Positions 12,296-24,284 are shown, numbered from the stretch's first letter. The stretch: 64,000 nt of DNA from Tubulanus polymorphus (GCF_964204645.1 NC_134031.1:11570501-11634500); one strand, 5' to 3'. Made by a program: numbers and translations. The notes: generated from the letters alone by a model not told the origin.

Positions 12296-12703
12296 AGTAA
12301 TAGGGGTTTAGTTGTTCTAGGTTAAAGGTTGAATGGTCGAGCTCATTAAAAACAAATATTAAAAGTAATTTAAAACTATAATATATTTTCATAGCCGTGT
12401 GTATTTTAGTTAAATAATAGAATAATTATTATTATTTGAATATATTTGATTATATGAATTTGTGTATTGTAAATAAATCAATTGGTCGCGGAGCGGAGCG
12501 GTAGCGAAGCGGAGCGACCAATTGATTTATTACAATATGCTATTAAAATTTAAATTATTAATATCTTAGAATAAATATTTAGTTATAATATAAAATACGC
12601 ACGGCTATGAAAATATATTATAGTTTTCAATTACTTTTAATATTTGTTTTTAATGAACTCGACCGTTCGACCTTTGGCCTAAAACAACTAAACCCCTATT
12701 ACT
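12296..12703. repeat. Large inverted repeat with GC-rich central palindrome
   Basis: Arms of about 125 bp (12296-12420 and 12580-12703) start AGTAATAGGGGTTTAGTTG and are near-perfect inverse copies. The centre (12473-12531) is a second palindrome, with AAATCAATTGGTCGC arms around a GC-rich loop of GGAGC/GTAGC units, in otherwise AT-rich DNA. Half of this structure recurs at 48766-48956 and a collapsed form at 50831-51000. It looks like two element ends joined tail to tail, or a replication/resolution site. Confidence 0.8.
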
Positions 12704-13540
12704 AACATGACATACTTTTTTAAAATTGACTTTCCGATGAAATATCGACGCAAAACAAGATGGCCGCCATTCCTCGAGCCTCAATTTGAGATATCACGAT
12801 ATAGATATTTCATGGGTAAATCTCTTAGGGCCTAGGGATCTCAAAGAAAAACAAAGGCTTTTCCATTCATTTCAATTTGATTTAATTTCGGAAAACCATG
12901 TAGTAGGCGTAGATCTCTTCAACGCTTTATCCTATTCTTCTGCGGCAAGTGAGTATCTGAAATATAACGATATTATTAGTATCTTTTATTTCAGAAGGCT
13001 TTAAAACATTGAACTTATCCATTAAGATTAGTTATTTCAAATAATAAAGGTCTATAAGGCCATATCGAATCAACTAAATACATTAAAGATGTAGTTAATT
13101 AGATTCAAGATGGCCGCCTTGATACTTACCTTGTGGTTACCGTGGTAATCGGTATCACCCTGATGCACGATATCTCCGGTATATTATCTCAAAATTGATA
13201 TTCCATGTCTAACGTATCATTTATCTTGAGAAATAAACGATAGTATTGTGTGTTAATGGTTATAGTAGTGGGTATTAATTAGATAATTAGTATGCAAATT
13301 AGCCTAATTTACATATTTGTGCAATTACTTACGTGAATCTAAACAAACTTTGTATAGACAACATACTGACCAAGTTTGGTTTTGAACGGATAAAAATTCT
13401 CGGAGTTATATTGGTTTTAATGTTGAATTTAATTCCTTTATCTGGCTAAAAAGCATCAAAACCTAGACACTTCCTGTCTGATAGCTTCATTGGAAATGAA
13501 CTAAAGTGTATTGCGCAATCGAATGACAAAAATACCACAA
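12704..13540. other. Noncoding spacer inside the Kolobok element
   Basis: This is ordinary host-like composition without supported genes, between element D and the first THAP exon. Confidence 0.4.
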
Positions 13541-13544
13541 ATTT

Positions 13545-13635
13545 CCTTTTCCTTCAAAGGAAATCGATGAAAACTTACTCGATCCAGCCCTGATTCTGAA
13601 CTGTTTGTGCAGTTGAATGCCACACGGTACACCAT
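13545..13635 (-). pseudogene. THAP domain, first half, of the Kolobok transposase
   Basis: The sequence reads MVYRVAFNCTNSS then VSFHRFPLKEK, the N-terminal half of a THAP zinc finger. The second half, LKWTAALKLKNFTPT and HSRLRSDHF, is at the head of the exon at 9838. The first zinc-binding Cys is replaced by Val. The order and strand fit one gene with element D between the halves. Confidence 0.65.
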
Positions 13636-14159
13636 ACTAATACAAATATTGAGAAGACAGCTTTCTGTAGTAGAAGCAGATAAGAATTTTGGTGAACTAA
13701 TCAACAAACGACACAAAACTCGCGATGAAAAGACCGCTGCCGAATGGAAGCAAGTCGTACTAATCAAACTCAAATTCAAATTTTTTTATTATTTCTTGTA
13801 GTAACAATCAAGATTATTAGGTTATATTAAAATAAATTATTTCTAAAACAGGCCATAGAAAAAATTATAAAGAAGAAAAATATTACCAAAAATAAAGTAA
13901 AATATGTTTTGACAATTAAAATGTAATTGAATTGAATTGATGGTGTATGTTCAGCACCTATCACGTCACAGATTCTGCGCTGCCATCTGTCGGAGAAAGC
14001 TAGCATTGAAAATAATGATAGCAACATAAAATAGCCTACAAATTACATAAAACTGTAAAAAAAAATTCAAATATTGCCCAGTTACTGTTCATTGATAGAG
14101 TTCTTTCAATCAATGCGGTTTAAATAAACGGGTCATGGATGATGGCATGTGCTCTTTAA

Positions 14160-15868
14160 AGGATATTTCAGAATATCACCATCAGCTTCAGCTAAAATGG
14201 AATCATTTATTGCTCTCAGTGCAATGAAAGAACTTTCGTCTGAATTCCAAACTTCAATTTGCCTATTAACTGAGAAACCGCGTTCAACGCTTGCCTGACC
14301 GTGTGACAACATGAGTAATTTCTGAAATATTGGCCATAGTTTTGAATACTTGGCTTGACAAAAACTGCACTGCAAAAGAGATGATCTAATCGATCTTTGT
14401 GTTTGTCAAAGCTTCTGAAATCTGAGCTCGTTTTAATTTCTTCTACAAACCCATCAACCTGGTCCCGAATTTCATCACAGTATTTTTCTTGCACTTTTTT
14501 TGAGTGCCACATCGCAGATAAAACCCTACGGAAAGCGGACCTTGAATAATCACATTCATTCAGCATTACACTAGGCTTCATACATTTCAAATTCCTCACA
14601 AGAGTATAATTAACAGGGGATTTATGTAGTATCTTGCTGACAACAGCAATGAGAAATTTCTTTGTACACATTCTATAATCCATAACTTGTCTTTCACTTA
14701 CTTTTTTCTGAACTAATAATTCATTCAGTTTCATGTCAGCCGAAAAACCAACATCAATTTTAGCATGGGCAAGATGATTTTCCATTTTATCATATTCAAC
14801 CTTTATCAGAAAAATAAGCGATAAATCAGACGACAAGATTTCACTTTTTACAAACCGTTTCACAAGTGACTTAAGCAGGCATTTAAGATCATCGGCCATA
14901 AATGGTAACAATGGTTTATCTGATTGATAAAATGTTAAGAATGGTGAAAGAAGTTTAGCAATGGAAATGAAAGTATACAGTCTTGGTACAACAAGTACAT
15001 CACAAGCAAAGTCTCGAACAACCACGTATGATTTACAGGATGGAATCTTTGCTCGTGGTCCTTTCTCTACATTCTCTACATATTTGACACAGTTTTCCCA
15101 AACTTCCAGAGCTCTCTCAGCGCAAAGGATATTTCCAATCCACCTAAAATTTAGAAAAATCTGATCAGATTATGATGATGGTTATACATGTACTGTGTTC
15201 TCTTTCAGCAACAACAAGCAGTTTACCTATGAGCACAAAATTTCTTCGGGAACACATCTGATTCAGTTATTTCTACATAGTCTTCTCGCCTGGCAGGAGC
15301 TTCATTAAAAACGTAATATAGACGAGGCCTACTTAATAACGATTCAACATCCCAGGATGAGGCAACAACACCATGACGGAATGCATTATGTAAAACATGA
15401 AGTCCGCAACCTCCAACGTTCAACATGGTAGAATTGTTATTCAGTTCCGACGATATATCCTCCTCCAAGATTTCATAAAAGCGCCAATTAACATTAGGGC
15501 CATCCATAGATAGATGCACACAATTGGCCACGTTAAAGTCCGTTTCCTCTTTAAACTTGGTGAGCATGTCCACTGCAGTTGCATGGCCCATAAATGCGGA
15601 CGTATAGAAACGACTCCGAACTACATCTGCATCCCACATTCTTATGTGAATGTCCAATTGCTTCTTCTGATTAATTTTGTTCAGAGATTCATCAAACAAA
15701 AGGACATAAGGTTCTTCGCCTATCTTAGACCTCAACTGTGTTTTGATGTACGGATACAAGCCATAATAAGCAATATATGAACACTTCCTCTCACTCATTG
15801 AAAATGCCTGTGCAATTGGTGAGACAAAAAACATACTTTTGAACAGTTCTTTAATGTTTTCGAGGACT
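14160..15868 (-). pseudogene. hAT transposase core and dimerisation region
   Basis: Two exons (15868-15227 and 15143-14160) are joined by an intron with GTAAAC and TTTTAG borders. Conserved landmarks are SERKCSYIAYYG, LLFDESLN, the DGPNVNWRF block, GGCGLHVLHNAF, and near the end LSHGQASVERGFSVN, the hallmark of the hAT dimerisation segment. The frame shifts near 15868 and again near 14370, so the gene is dead. The frame runs into the TTAA at 14156-14159 where the Kolobok element inserted. Confidence 0.8.
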
Positions 15869-16135
15869 TAAATAAGTAATGGGATCTACATGTCTTTAGA
15901 ACCCGCAAGACATCTGCCTTTGTTACGCTGGTTGGACTCGCTATGATTGCTGAGGCTGCAGTGGGTTGCACGACTTTACTCTGTAGCTCATCCGTGGAAA
16001 CTGTCTATTTACTTGTGCTGAATATGAATGAGATTTTTGTTATTTATTTCAGTCAGGTTTACAATAAACATAATTCAATTGAAAACTATTTATATCGTTT
16101 TTATTTTTTGTATTCTTCCTCTGCTGGTTGTTTCC

Positions 16136-16444
16136 TTAGGCAATAAAATCTGTGAGTCGTTTCGTTTGGGAAATCACAGCTCCATCGTTTGCATGTTGTA
16201 ATGACTTTGCATGACTTGACACAGCGCTTTGTCCACCCCATGAAACGCTGAATAGCTTCATGCAAATTTTACAGTATGCTTTGCTACTGTCCGAAGCACA
16301 CCTCTGAATCCAATCTTTATATTCATCATGGACTAGCCACGCTTCTTTGAAGTGGCTCTTCCCCATAAGGCCTATGGAATTGGCAACGATGTCAATACTA
16401 AATTGCACTAATGGACAAAGCTCCACAACAGACACAAAAATCAA
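16136..16444 (-). pseudogene. hAT transposase N-terminal BED-type zinc finger
   Basis: The head of the hAT gene contains AYCKICMKLFSV followed by GGQSAVSSHAKSLQH, a Cys2-His2 arrangement of the BED/SCAN-like finger found at the start of this transposase family. Another coding block, around KADVLRVLKTCRSHY, lies at about 16010-15870 before the core. The stop at 16136 and the frame change near 15868 make it non-functional. Confidence 0.65.
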
Positions 16445-16750
16445 ATGACAAACAATTTCATGAAAAAAATCAATTCAATTAATCTTTATTGCGCAAAAAA
16501 CTTCAATAAAGATTAAGTTGAATTGGATTGAGAAAATTGAGAACGCAGACGAAATGGCTACAGAAGATCGTCAATATCAGCGATTTTACAGAATTATTGT
16601 GTAAAATGTCCAAAAATTGATGGAATATGAAATTTCAGGCTTTTTCTGGATTTACTTCAGATACACTTCAAATTTCAGAATTTTCCTGGCCAGAAATTAC
16701 AAAATATAAATTTCAGGCTTTTTCAGGCTTTTCCAGATCGCTACGAACCC

Positions 16751-16847
16751 ACTTTACTTCCCCGTCTTCCTGGTACCAAATTTTTAGTCTTAAGCTAAGC
16801 GATATTCTAAGGTATGCTTAAGGTATGGTGGATTTCATTAGAATATG
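16751..16847 (+). repeat. Interspersed repeat, right half
   Basis: This matches the right part of the copy at 3783-3870 (ACTTTTCTTCC to TTTCATTAGAATATGA). It ends at the junction with viral element A. Confidence 0.75.
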
Positions 16848-17162
16848 AAAAAATATTTAAAATCTAAAATTATATATTATTTTATTATTAGTGGTTCACT
16901 TACAATAAGTTCTGTAATAACATTTCTAGCAATATTCAGTCCATTAACACATTAAGCCATGGCAATTGGTGTTTTAGGATTAAGTTCAAGTGTTTTAACC
17001 GGAATAAGTTCAAAATTAAATATAAAAAGTAATAAAGAAAAAATTAAATCTAATATAAAAGAAATTGTTAAATTATAAAATACATTAGATTATATAATAA
17101 GTTTAAATGGTAACATAACAATTGAAGAACAAGATAAATTATTAAAAGAATTAATAAATTAA
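16848..17162 (+). pseudogene. Membrane protein with paired hydrophobic segments, C-terminal part (copy A)
   Basis: This is homologous to residues 40-145 of the intact gene at 30788-31249, with ITISSVITFLAIFSPLT and GVLGLSSSVLTGISSKLN segments. There are in-frame stops near 16953 and 17077. The start is lost at the element border. Confidence 0.75.
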
Positions 17163-17183
17163 TAATTTTTTATTATATAAATG
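17160..17183 (+). promoter_or_regulatory. Conserved start-proximal motif TTTTTTATTATATAAATGG
   Basis: The same T-rich run plus TATAAATG or TAAATG at the start codon is seen at 18566-18588, 31222-31241, 32458-32478, 39667-39688 and inverted at 59079-59097 and 57484-57500. Related forms (CTAAATAAATGG) stand at 30338 and 30780. It resembles late promoters of poxviruses and other cytoplasmic DNA viruses, where TAAATG covers the start codon. Function inferred. Confidence 0.6.
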
Positions 17184-18570
17184 GTAGATAGTTTTCCAAA
17201 AGCTTTTCAATATAATAAATTAATTAAATATAATATTCCTGCAATAGATTTTAATAAAGATATATCATATAGAAATGAAGTTTTAAATTCATTAATTAAT
17301 TTAGATATCTATGTTACTGAAACTAATAATTTTAATGCAAAGATGGAAAATATATTTCATGTATATTTAATTAAGTTTAGAAAATTGAAAGACGAAAAAC
17401 AATGGTTAGTAAAGTCTAATATGATATATTGGCAGAACCAATTAAATTTTGCAGTTATTGTGCAACAACAGGATGTGGAATTAGTTGGATTGATCATTTG
17501 AATAATTCAAAATATAAATTAATTCAAAGTTTATTTAGATTCCATACTTATTTTCAAATAAGATTAATATTAAATGAATTAGAGACAGACCCATTTGCCA
17601 GGATCTAAATATTTTAAAGAATTAGATAATTATATTAATTTATCAAAGTTTTATAAAATTCGTAATGAATTTAATATAGATATAAATAATTCTGATTTTT
17701 GAACAAAAATTGGAACAATACGATGACTTCCTTGCCCTAAAAAGATTGCAGAATATTGTGCACTTCCCATACCATCTAATAGTTTTTATAATATCTATAA
17801 TAATAAATTAGGTTATTGTAAAATAGAAACTAAGGATTTAGAAACATAAAATTTCAATAAATTACCGAAATTCTATGATAATTTAAAACATGAAAACAAT
17901 AATGGTTGGGTTTATTTTATTTTAGAAAATAGTGAAGGTTTTACTAAATCAGGTGTACAAAGAATAAATCAATCAATTAGAACTTATTTCATATGTATTC
18001 TAGGTGCACAAGTTGAAACGAGATCCCCGATAATTGGAAATTTAAATACATCATTTGATACACAAAAACAATTTAAAGTATTATTTGAAGATTCTATTCA
18101 TAATGATGAAAATAGATCGATTCCAGAAAATATAGTCAGGTACCAAAATTATCTAGATAAATCTCATGTAAGACTAAATTATTGTATTGGACCTAATTTA
18201 TTAATTATTTCTGATGATTTAATATTAAAAATGGGAAATATAATTGGTTATAATAATCTAATTAAAACTGCAACAATAAATAATAAGTTTGGATTAAATG
18301 ATATAAATAAAAAGATTATTACTGCTCCAAAACTAATGGAAGGTGAAAAAATTAGAAAACATTCAATCAACTGAAACTAAAACTAAAAATATTAAATTGG
18401 ATAATGATTCTAAATTAAAAGATTACAATACTACAGAAAATATAAAAACTGATATTATCCAACATGATATAATCAAAACTAATAATGATAATAAATCACA
18501 TGAAAATACTAAATTAGCTATAACTTGTATAGGAATTGTAATTGGAGGAATATCATATTTTAAATTTTAA
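17181..18570 (+). pseudogene. Conserved probable structural protein (copy A)
   Basis: The start MVDSFPKAFQYN is preceded directly by TTTTTTATTATATAAATGG. Conserved blocks are YWQNQLNF, a CATTG motif, FHTYFQIRLILNELE, ENSEGFTKSGVQRINQSIRTY, ILGAQVETRSPI and SIPENIVRYQNYL, ending in one membrane segment (AITCIGIVIGGI). Frames break near 17495, 17585, 17700, 17840 and 18340. Similar blocks occur in proteins of Polinton-like islands in cnidarians (recalled). The place between membrane and capsid genes suggests a virion role, but this is inference. Confidence 0.6.
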
Positions 18571-18585
18571 TTTTTTATTATATAA

Positions 18586-19564
18586 ATGGATGAAGATATT
18601 CCATTGGATGACATGGATCTTTAGATGAACCAGGTATAAGTGATGAACCACAACCTGAATTTAATGAAACTGATATTGATAATGATGATGGATCAGCATA
18701 TAATACTAATTTAGGTGCAGATGATTCTAGTGGGCCCGTATTATATGATTGTGATGACTTTACGGATGATACTGAAACAAATGAAAAATTAATAGATTAT
18801 TTAGAATCCCTCGATGAGATAATAATTAAAACTAGACCAGAAAGAAAAGAGTTAATTAATAGATTAGAAAGAACAAAACACCCTGAATTGAAAAACCAAT
18901 TAATAATCATAAAACATAGTGTAACAAATACAGTTATTGAAGAATTATTACCAAAAAATGTAACAGATAACATTGAACCAGAAGATATTTCAGAACAAAT
19001 TAGAAAAGATGACATACATTTCATGAATAATTTAGAATTTAAAAATGATTCATGGTATTATAATGTTGAATTAAATAACAAAACTGTATCAATTCAATTA
19101 TCTAAAATGGGACAAGAAGATCTATACCATCCTGAAATGCGAGCAGGATCTTCAATTGAACGTTCAAAAGGTGGTACAGAATTTCTCAGAATTATATGGA
19201 ATGCACTCGATAGAATAAATGAAGAAGAACCAAATGTTGGTATTGATATTAACAAATATTCACCATTTAAAAATCCAAATTTAAATCCTACTTATGTTGA
19301 TCCAGAAATGGAAGAGTATGGAGATCGATTAGATAAATTAAGATCTTCAACACCAGAAACATCGAGAAGAGATATTCAACAAATTGATAATGATTCAAGT
19401 CAATTACAATTAGTAAACATTTTGATAGCTGTTAGATACAGTTCATTCATTTGAAGAAGAGATGAATAGTGTTTTAGATACACCTGGTACTGAAAGTGGA
19501 ACAAACCAAATACAACATTTATTAGAAAAAGGATTACTTGATTTAAATGAAGAACAATTAAAAA
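18586..19564 (+). pseudogene. Coiled-coil/membrane protein, N-terminal part (copy A)
   Basis: This is homologous to the intact 524-codon gene at 59079-57505. It starts MDEDIPLDDMD, then the frame breaks near 18620. The conserved middle includes FMNNLEFKNDSWYYNVEL and LRIIWNALDRINEE. The gene is cut at 19564 by the insertion of a 9.6-kb transposon. It continues at 29159-29495 and, after copy B, at 39389-39665. Confidence 0.8.
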
Positions 19565-19719
19565 CACATTATTATTCGAAAATGGAATTATTAAATTCAT
19601 GGAATCAATTGTAAAGCTGAAAAAAGAAAAACGGTTATGCTTCGGTCAAAGGAATGATAGAGAAATTGTTACCTAACAGTGCGGGTTTCCGTAGAACGTG
19701 TGATTCAGCTGTTAGCACT

Positions 19720-19811
19720 GACCGAGGCTACAATATTGTAACCTAGGTCGGTTCACTGCACAACTTTTTTTGTAAACACTGACCGAGGCTACAATATTGT
19801 AGCCTAGGTCG
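19720..19811. repeat. Two subterminal near-palindromes, left end
   Basis: Each unit reads GACCGAGGCTACAATATTGT followed by its near-inverse and CCTAGGTCGG. They lie at 19720-19750 and 19781-19812. Both units recur inverted at the other end of the transposon, which suggests transposase binding sites. Confidence 0.8.
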
Positions 19812-19815
19812 GTTC

Positions 19816-22800
19816 ACTGCATGACCTTTGCTTGCGATTACTGGCCCAACCCCAGTCGGTTGTTTTTACAGTATTTGAAGTACTGGCTAATTGGATGTTA
19901 CCATAAATAAACAGTATTTTGAAGATGGACAGCGAGAATCTATTTTTTATTTCGTCTTGAGAAGGTCCTACTGTTCAAAATATGAATTGAAATATAAAGG
20001 ATGGAGTTAGTTTCCTTTCCCAATACTGTATTTATGCTTTTAATCACGAAGGATAATTGTGTTATAGCAATTATAGTGATAACCTACGACAGTTTCAAAT
20101 TCACGTATTAGAAAACGACAATTATCTTTAAATTCCAAATTTCATTTGGAAAGCGGCGTTTATCCGCACAATTCCTAATATGTCAGAATTCCGAAAACTA
20201 GGGATTCATACAGTTAGAATGTTAACTAAATAAGTTTCGTCCGAGCAACGGCGAAACTTCACGGGTTGGTGCGGTCTGTGCGCTGTATGAACAGGACTTG
20301 GTATCAAATGTAGAATAGCGGCCGTGTTCATGTTCGGATTTGTACCGATACATTGAGTTTAGTTCAATTTTTGGATCATTATAGTTTAGGAGCTCTGTGT
20401 GACGTCACTGAGCGCGCTGATCAAAAATAGTCTGCACACTGAGCATCACATGTTGCTTGGTTTTATAGGACAGTGTGCTAATTGACTATACATGAAAATG
20501 GGCTTGACCAAAATTTTCTTCCTGACAGAGGAATGTATAATCGCACTGATATAGCTGTCTTGCTAGGTTGAAGGGTGTTTGAACTTCGCCGAATTCAGTT
20601 AAAATTCAATTAAACACAATAATTAATAAAATCTTATTGACGGAAATTGACCGCTATATTTAGGTTATTTTTCAGTACGTTTTAAAATTACATTGATTTC
20701 ATCGTTCGAGAGGTCACTGATGGGCGCAAAAGAATTTAAATTGAGTCCAGTTGGGAGAATATTCCCTTGCTTTAGGGTGATTTAGTATTTTATGAATCAA
20801 GAAATTATTTACAATGGACTAATTTCCGCTAGCAGCAAAACAACACACTGTTATCTGAACTGTCAATCATTACGTCGTGTCTAAATAAATATGCGTGATT
20901 TCCACGCGAGAATCAAACAAGACGGTTGTTAGTAGACGTACTCAAGTTGGATGGTCAGGAGGAGTCAACGACGGTTTAATTAATTTATAAAAATAGATGT
21001 AAGCACTTGTAAACTTGTGAACAGAGGAAATATCAACATATATACATAATGGTGTCTAACTTTCTCCTGTCTGGTTTAATGTTAAATATATCCCGAACAA
21101 AGATTTTGTTTGAATAAATATTCAAATATCGATCCGGAAGAGCAATGCGGCCAACAACATTTTATTTTGAGTTTAAATAATGACCTGTTGACTCGGTAAG
21201 ACAGCTGTTCGATTTACCGCGTGCGCACTACTATGTTTTAAATGGCTATGAAAACGGAGTCGAACCAAGAACAGCAATTAAGCTTGATGTCTCGTTTCCC
21301 TCACAGTTGACATATCAGAATCAGTTTTCTCAAAATCTGTTTCTTACCGAAGTCCTTGATTCGTGCTTGAATATGTACATAAGATTTTACAAATGAACAC
21401 AAAGATATAACAAGAATTGAGGTCTTGGTTATTCGGTGACAAGTCGAATCGTTTGGAACTAAGAAAAATCCTCAGACTTAGAAAAGTCTGGCTTAAGTTG
21501 AATTTCCGAAAAGTACGACTACTAATTGTTTCTGTTATCGGAAATTAAATCAACATCTACATCTAATGTATCTATTGATACGAAACGGTTTTAGGAACGT
21601 AGATTGATTGAAAGTTACGGAGAGGGAGGGGTAGCTAGCTCTATCGCATTAAAACATTATTGCTCAGTTATACAGATGGCATTCATCCATTTAGCTCAAA
21701 CAACATACACATTTCTGCGCAGAAAAATATATGCTTAATTATGTATTTTATTGAAACAGACAATAAAATCGCTGTCCGCGTTTTGTCCCCTTGCTTAAGT
21801 CACTTACGTTTGTTGTCCAATACAAATTAATACAGGTCAGCAGAATTTAAGGGCTTTCACCATTGAGTAGTAGCCTGTATCAGTAGTATCTGTCATGAGG
21901 CCTGATCAGGCACATGTGTTATATTAGAAATACAATATGACTTTTCAATTTTTTAGGCGAAACGTTGCCTTAAATATATTCCCCGCGTCTTGATTTTCTT
22001 GAGGGATTTCTCTTGATTGTTAAAACAATATCAAATCATCCTGTCTCAAAAAGTATGAAATCTAGGCTGAAATATGTAGCCCATTTGGAATTGGATGAAA
22101 TGTTCAAAATAAGCCATTCGACCCTGTTATCAAACATATCATTGTTCTTTAAAACACTTGTTAAATATCGGAGGATTTTTAAGCCGAGCTTCAAACATTT
22201 CGATTCCTGAACTAAAATAATTATGTGGCAGGTAATTATCCAAGACTATATGACTATGAATATGTTTTTTTAGGTGACTGTTTAAGGTGTTCCTTTTATC
22301 CGGGAAGGATTTGTTTCAATCTCACTTTTAAGATATCAACTATGAAAAGTAACGGTATCGAGTGATCGCTGGCAGATTTAGCAGTTAAAATCGTCACATT
22401 TTTTTAATGTTTGCGTTGATGAAGGCGATAAGAGGGACACATGGCATCCACTGCTTATAAAACAGTAGATAGATTTCTGGAGATTTTGTTTGGATGCTCT
22501 GATGAACTCTATCAGCTGTTGGTTGGTTAAAGCATAGCAGTGCTAAATTTCTATGGTTATAGTACATTGCAGGTGACCCAAATGATTCGCCTGCTGCCTG
22601 GATACTATAAACCTGGTACCTACGAGCATGGACTCGTTTAGATGGATGTCTGGACGTTATAGTACAGTGTTCATGACTATAGACCCGGGTGACCCGAATT
22701 CCCCACCTGCCTGAAAATCTCGTAGCGGAGGTAACGCGTATATCTTTGCTGCACACCGATCTCCTTGAAAGGTCAAAATGCCATTTTTGTGAAGAAGTAC

Positions 22801-22860
22801 ACGGGCCTCTCCATACTCTGATACTTTTAACGCAGGATACATAAATATTTAACTAATACT
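19816..22860. other. Noncoding interior of the 9.6-kb transposon, left
   Basis: No gene or repeat could be supported. Open frames here are short and without recognisable motifs. Confidence 0.4.
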
Positions 22861-22869
22861 TTCAAACAA

Positions 22870-24205
22870 GATTTCTTCACAATAAAAACTACGTCCAAAT
22901 ATCTGGCTAAAGTACTTCCTGGCTCTGGGTACTTTTTCTGATTCTCACATTCGGCACAATATGGATCTTTTAGACAAACTCAAAAATCTCAAACCTGATG
23001 GCCAAGAATTTATATCTTTCGACGCTATATCCTTGTTTACAAATATACCATTGGAACCAACTCTCAATTTATTAAGGAGAAAACTCCCGGACTCCAATCT
23101 TGATTCCTGTAGATTGCTTACTTGAACTTTTAGAGCTCTGTACAACCAATCTATACTTCCAATTCAAAGACAAATTCTATGAACAAATTTTCGGTTTCGC
23201 TATGGGTATACCCATAATCCCCCCATTTTGGCTAATCTTTTCCTTGAACATTTTGAATCCGAAATTCTTCCCAATTACGCTGGCTCTAAACCTAACATTT
23301 AGATGTGTTGATGACATTCTGTGTTTAGTTTCTGATGATTTTGATCTTAACTCTTTTATCGACTTCATCAACTCTCAATATCCATCTTTGAAATTCACAT
23401 TTGAATGGGAACAAAATGACCAAATTCCGTTTTTAGATGTTCTCATCCACAATAAATACACTCATTTGTTTTTTTTTTCAGTCTACCGTAAACCGATCAA
23501 CGCTGAGGCATCTCCATTTCTTTTCGTTTACTGCTAAATCAATCAAAATTCGTCTCGCTCAAGGCCTCTTTCTCCGTGCACTACGGATCTGCGATGAAAC
23601 CTTCCTTTCGGCTGAATTTGACTATATATCCAACTCTCTTAAAAAATTGGCTTACCCTGATCACATTTTGAAAATCACTATTTCTAAGGCTAAACGTACT
23701 TTCTTTAACTCTAAACCTCCAGAAAATAAAAAACACATTTCAGAATTCATTGTAGTTCCGTATGTACCTGTTTTGGAAAAGTTTCGTCACTCTCTCCCTT
23801 AAATGGATAAACAAATCATTTTCACGTATGAAAACAAAATTAGCAAGACTTTGGTTAAAAAAATATCAATCTAAACCTTTGGACTGCGGAGTTTACGAAA
23901 TTCCATGTTTTGGCTGTGATAAAATGTACTTTGGAGAAACTGGTCGTGATTTAAAAACTCGAATTTCGGAACACAAAAAGGATATAATAAATCAAAAACC
24001 GGCTAGTGGCGTAGCCAATCACGTTTGGAACACTGATCATCGTTTTAATTTTGAAAGCCGAAATTATTTATACTTCCAGCAATTACACTAAACGCCACAC
24101 AGTTGAGTCTGCCCTAATTACTCGTCACTCAGATATTAGTACCAATTTAAATAATGGCTTTTCTCCCAACAATTCCATTACTCCATGCCTTGCCAAACAC
24201 TAATT
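22870..24205 (+). pseudogene. Penelope-like element: reverse transcriptase and GIY-YIG endonuclease
   Basis: Blocks of a reverse transcriptase occur in several frames: FISFDAISLFTNIPLEPTL, FGFAMGIP, CVDDILCLVSDDF (the YVDD-type active site, here CVDD) and IPFLDVLI. The C-terminal part is a GIY-YIG nuclease: GVYEIPCFGCDKMYFGETGR with EHKKDI and a downstream NHVWNTDH. RT followed by GIY-YIG identifies a Penelope-like element. There are frame breaks near 22950, 23100, 23220-23290, 23520, 23800 and 24060. The 5' part is missing. Confidence 0.85.
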
Positions 24206-24284
24206 AGTTACTCACTCACCAATTTACTCAATTAACATGTTCTCCTCTTTATATATACCCCTGTTTTTAGTCAATATCTCACAC

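Larger units (their letters stand above)
10466..12703. mobile_element. Virus-like element fragment D
   Basis: This is a very AT-rich block inside the transposase gene of the Kolobok element, with three small genes on the minus strand, a 92-bp tandem repeat and a terminal inverted-repeat structure (12296-12703). The end sequence is related to the ends of elements A-C. The gene content differs from A-C, so it is either a missing part of the same element or a relative. The left border is uncertain because the MITE sits there. Confidence 0.6.
2413..14155. mobile_element. Kolobok-type DNA transposon (TTAA target), with nested elements
   Basis: Both ends carry the 19-bp inverted repeat AGAGSACATGCCATCATCC (S is G at the left end, C at the right), each flanked outside by TTAA (2409-2412 and 14156-14159). 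Removing the element and one TTAA restores the hAT reading frame. TTAA duplication and a THAP-containing transposase are established traits of Kolobok. The element carries a transposase pseudogene on the minus strand (6540-9838 plus a THAP exon near 13.6 kb) and a P2X7-domain gene on the plus strand (5091-6365). Nested in it are a Mutator-like element, a MITE and a viral fragment. Without them it would be about 7 kb. Confidence 0.85.
1785..16750. mobile_element. hAT transposon, expanded by nested insertions
   Basis: The left end starts CAGGGTTCATAGC at 1785 and the right end is its approximate inverse, GCTACGAACCC, ending at 16750. Both ends sit inside one copy of the interspersed repeat seen uninterrupted at 3306-3880. 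Left-end and right-end sequences contain many short TTTCAGGC/CCAGG subterminal motifs. The transposase gene runs leftward from 16444 to 2056 and is interrupted by the Kolobok-type element at 2413-14155. An 8-bp target duplication is expected for hAT but not seen; a small deletion between CCC repeats at the right end would explain this (inference). Confidence 0.75.

Noticed and set aside
13501-13801. A plus-strand frame at 13607-13801
   Set aside because: The opposite strand carries a clear THAP half-domain at 13545-13635; the plus-strand frame is its shadow.
22394-23145. Minus-strand frames around the Penelope-like remnant
   Set aside because: They overlap reverse transcriptase blocks read on the plus strand or lie in noncoding transposon sequence, and show no motifs.
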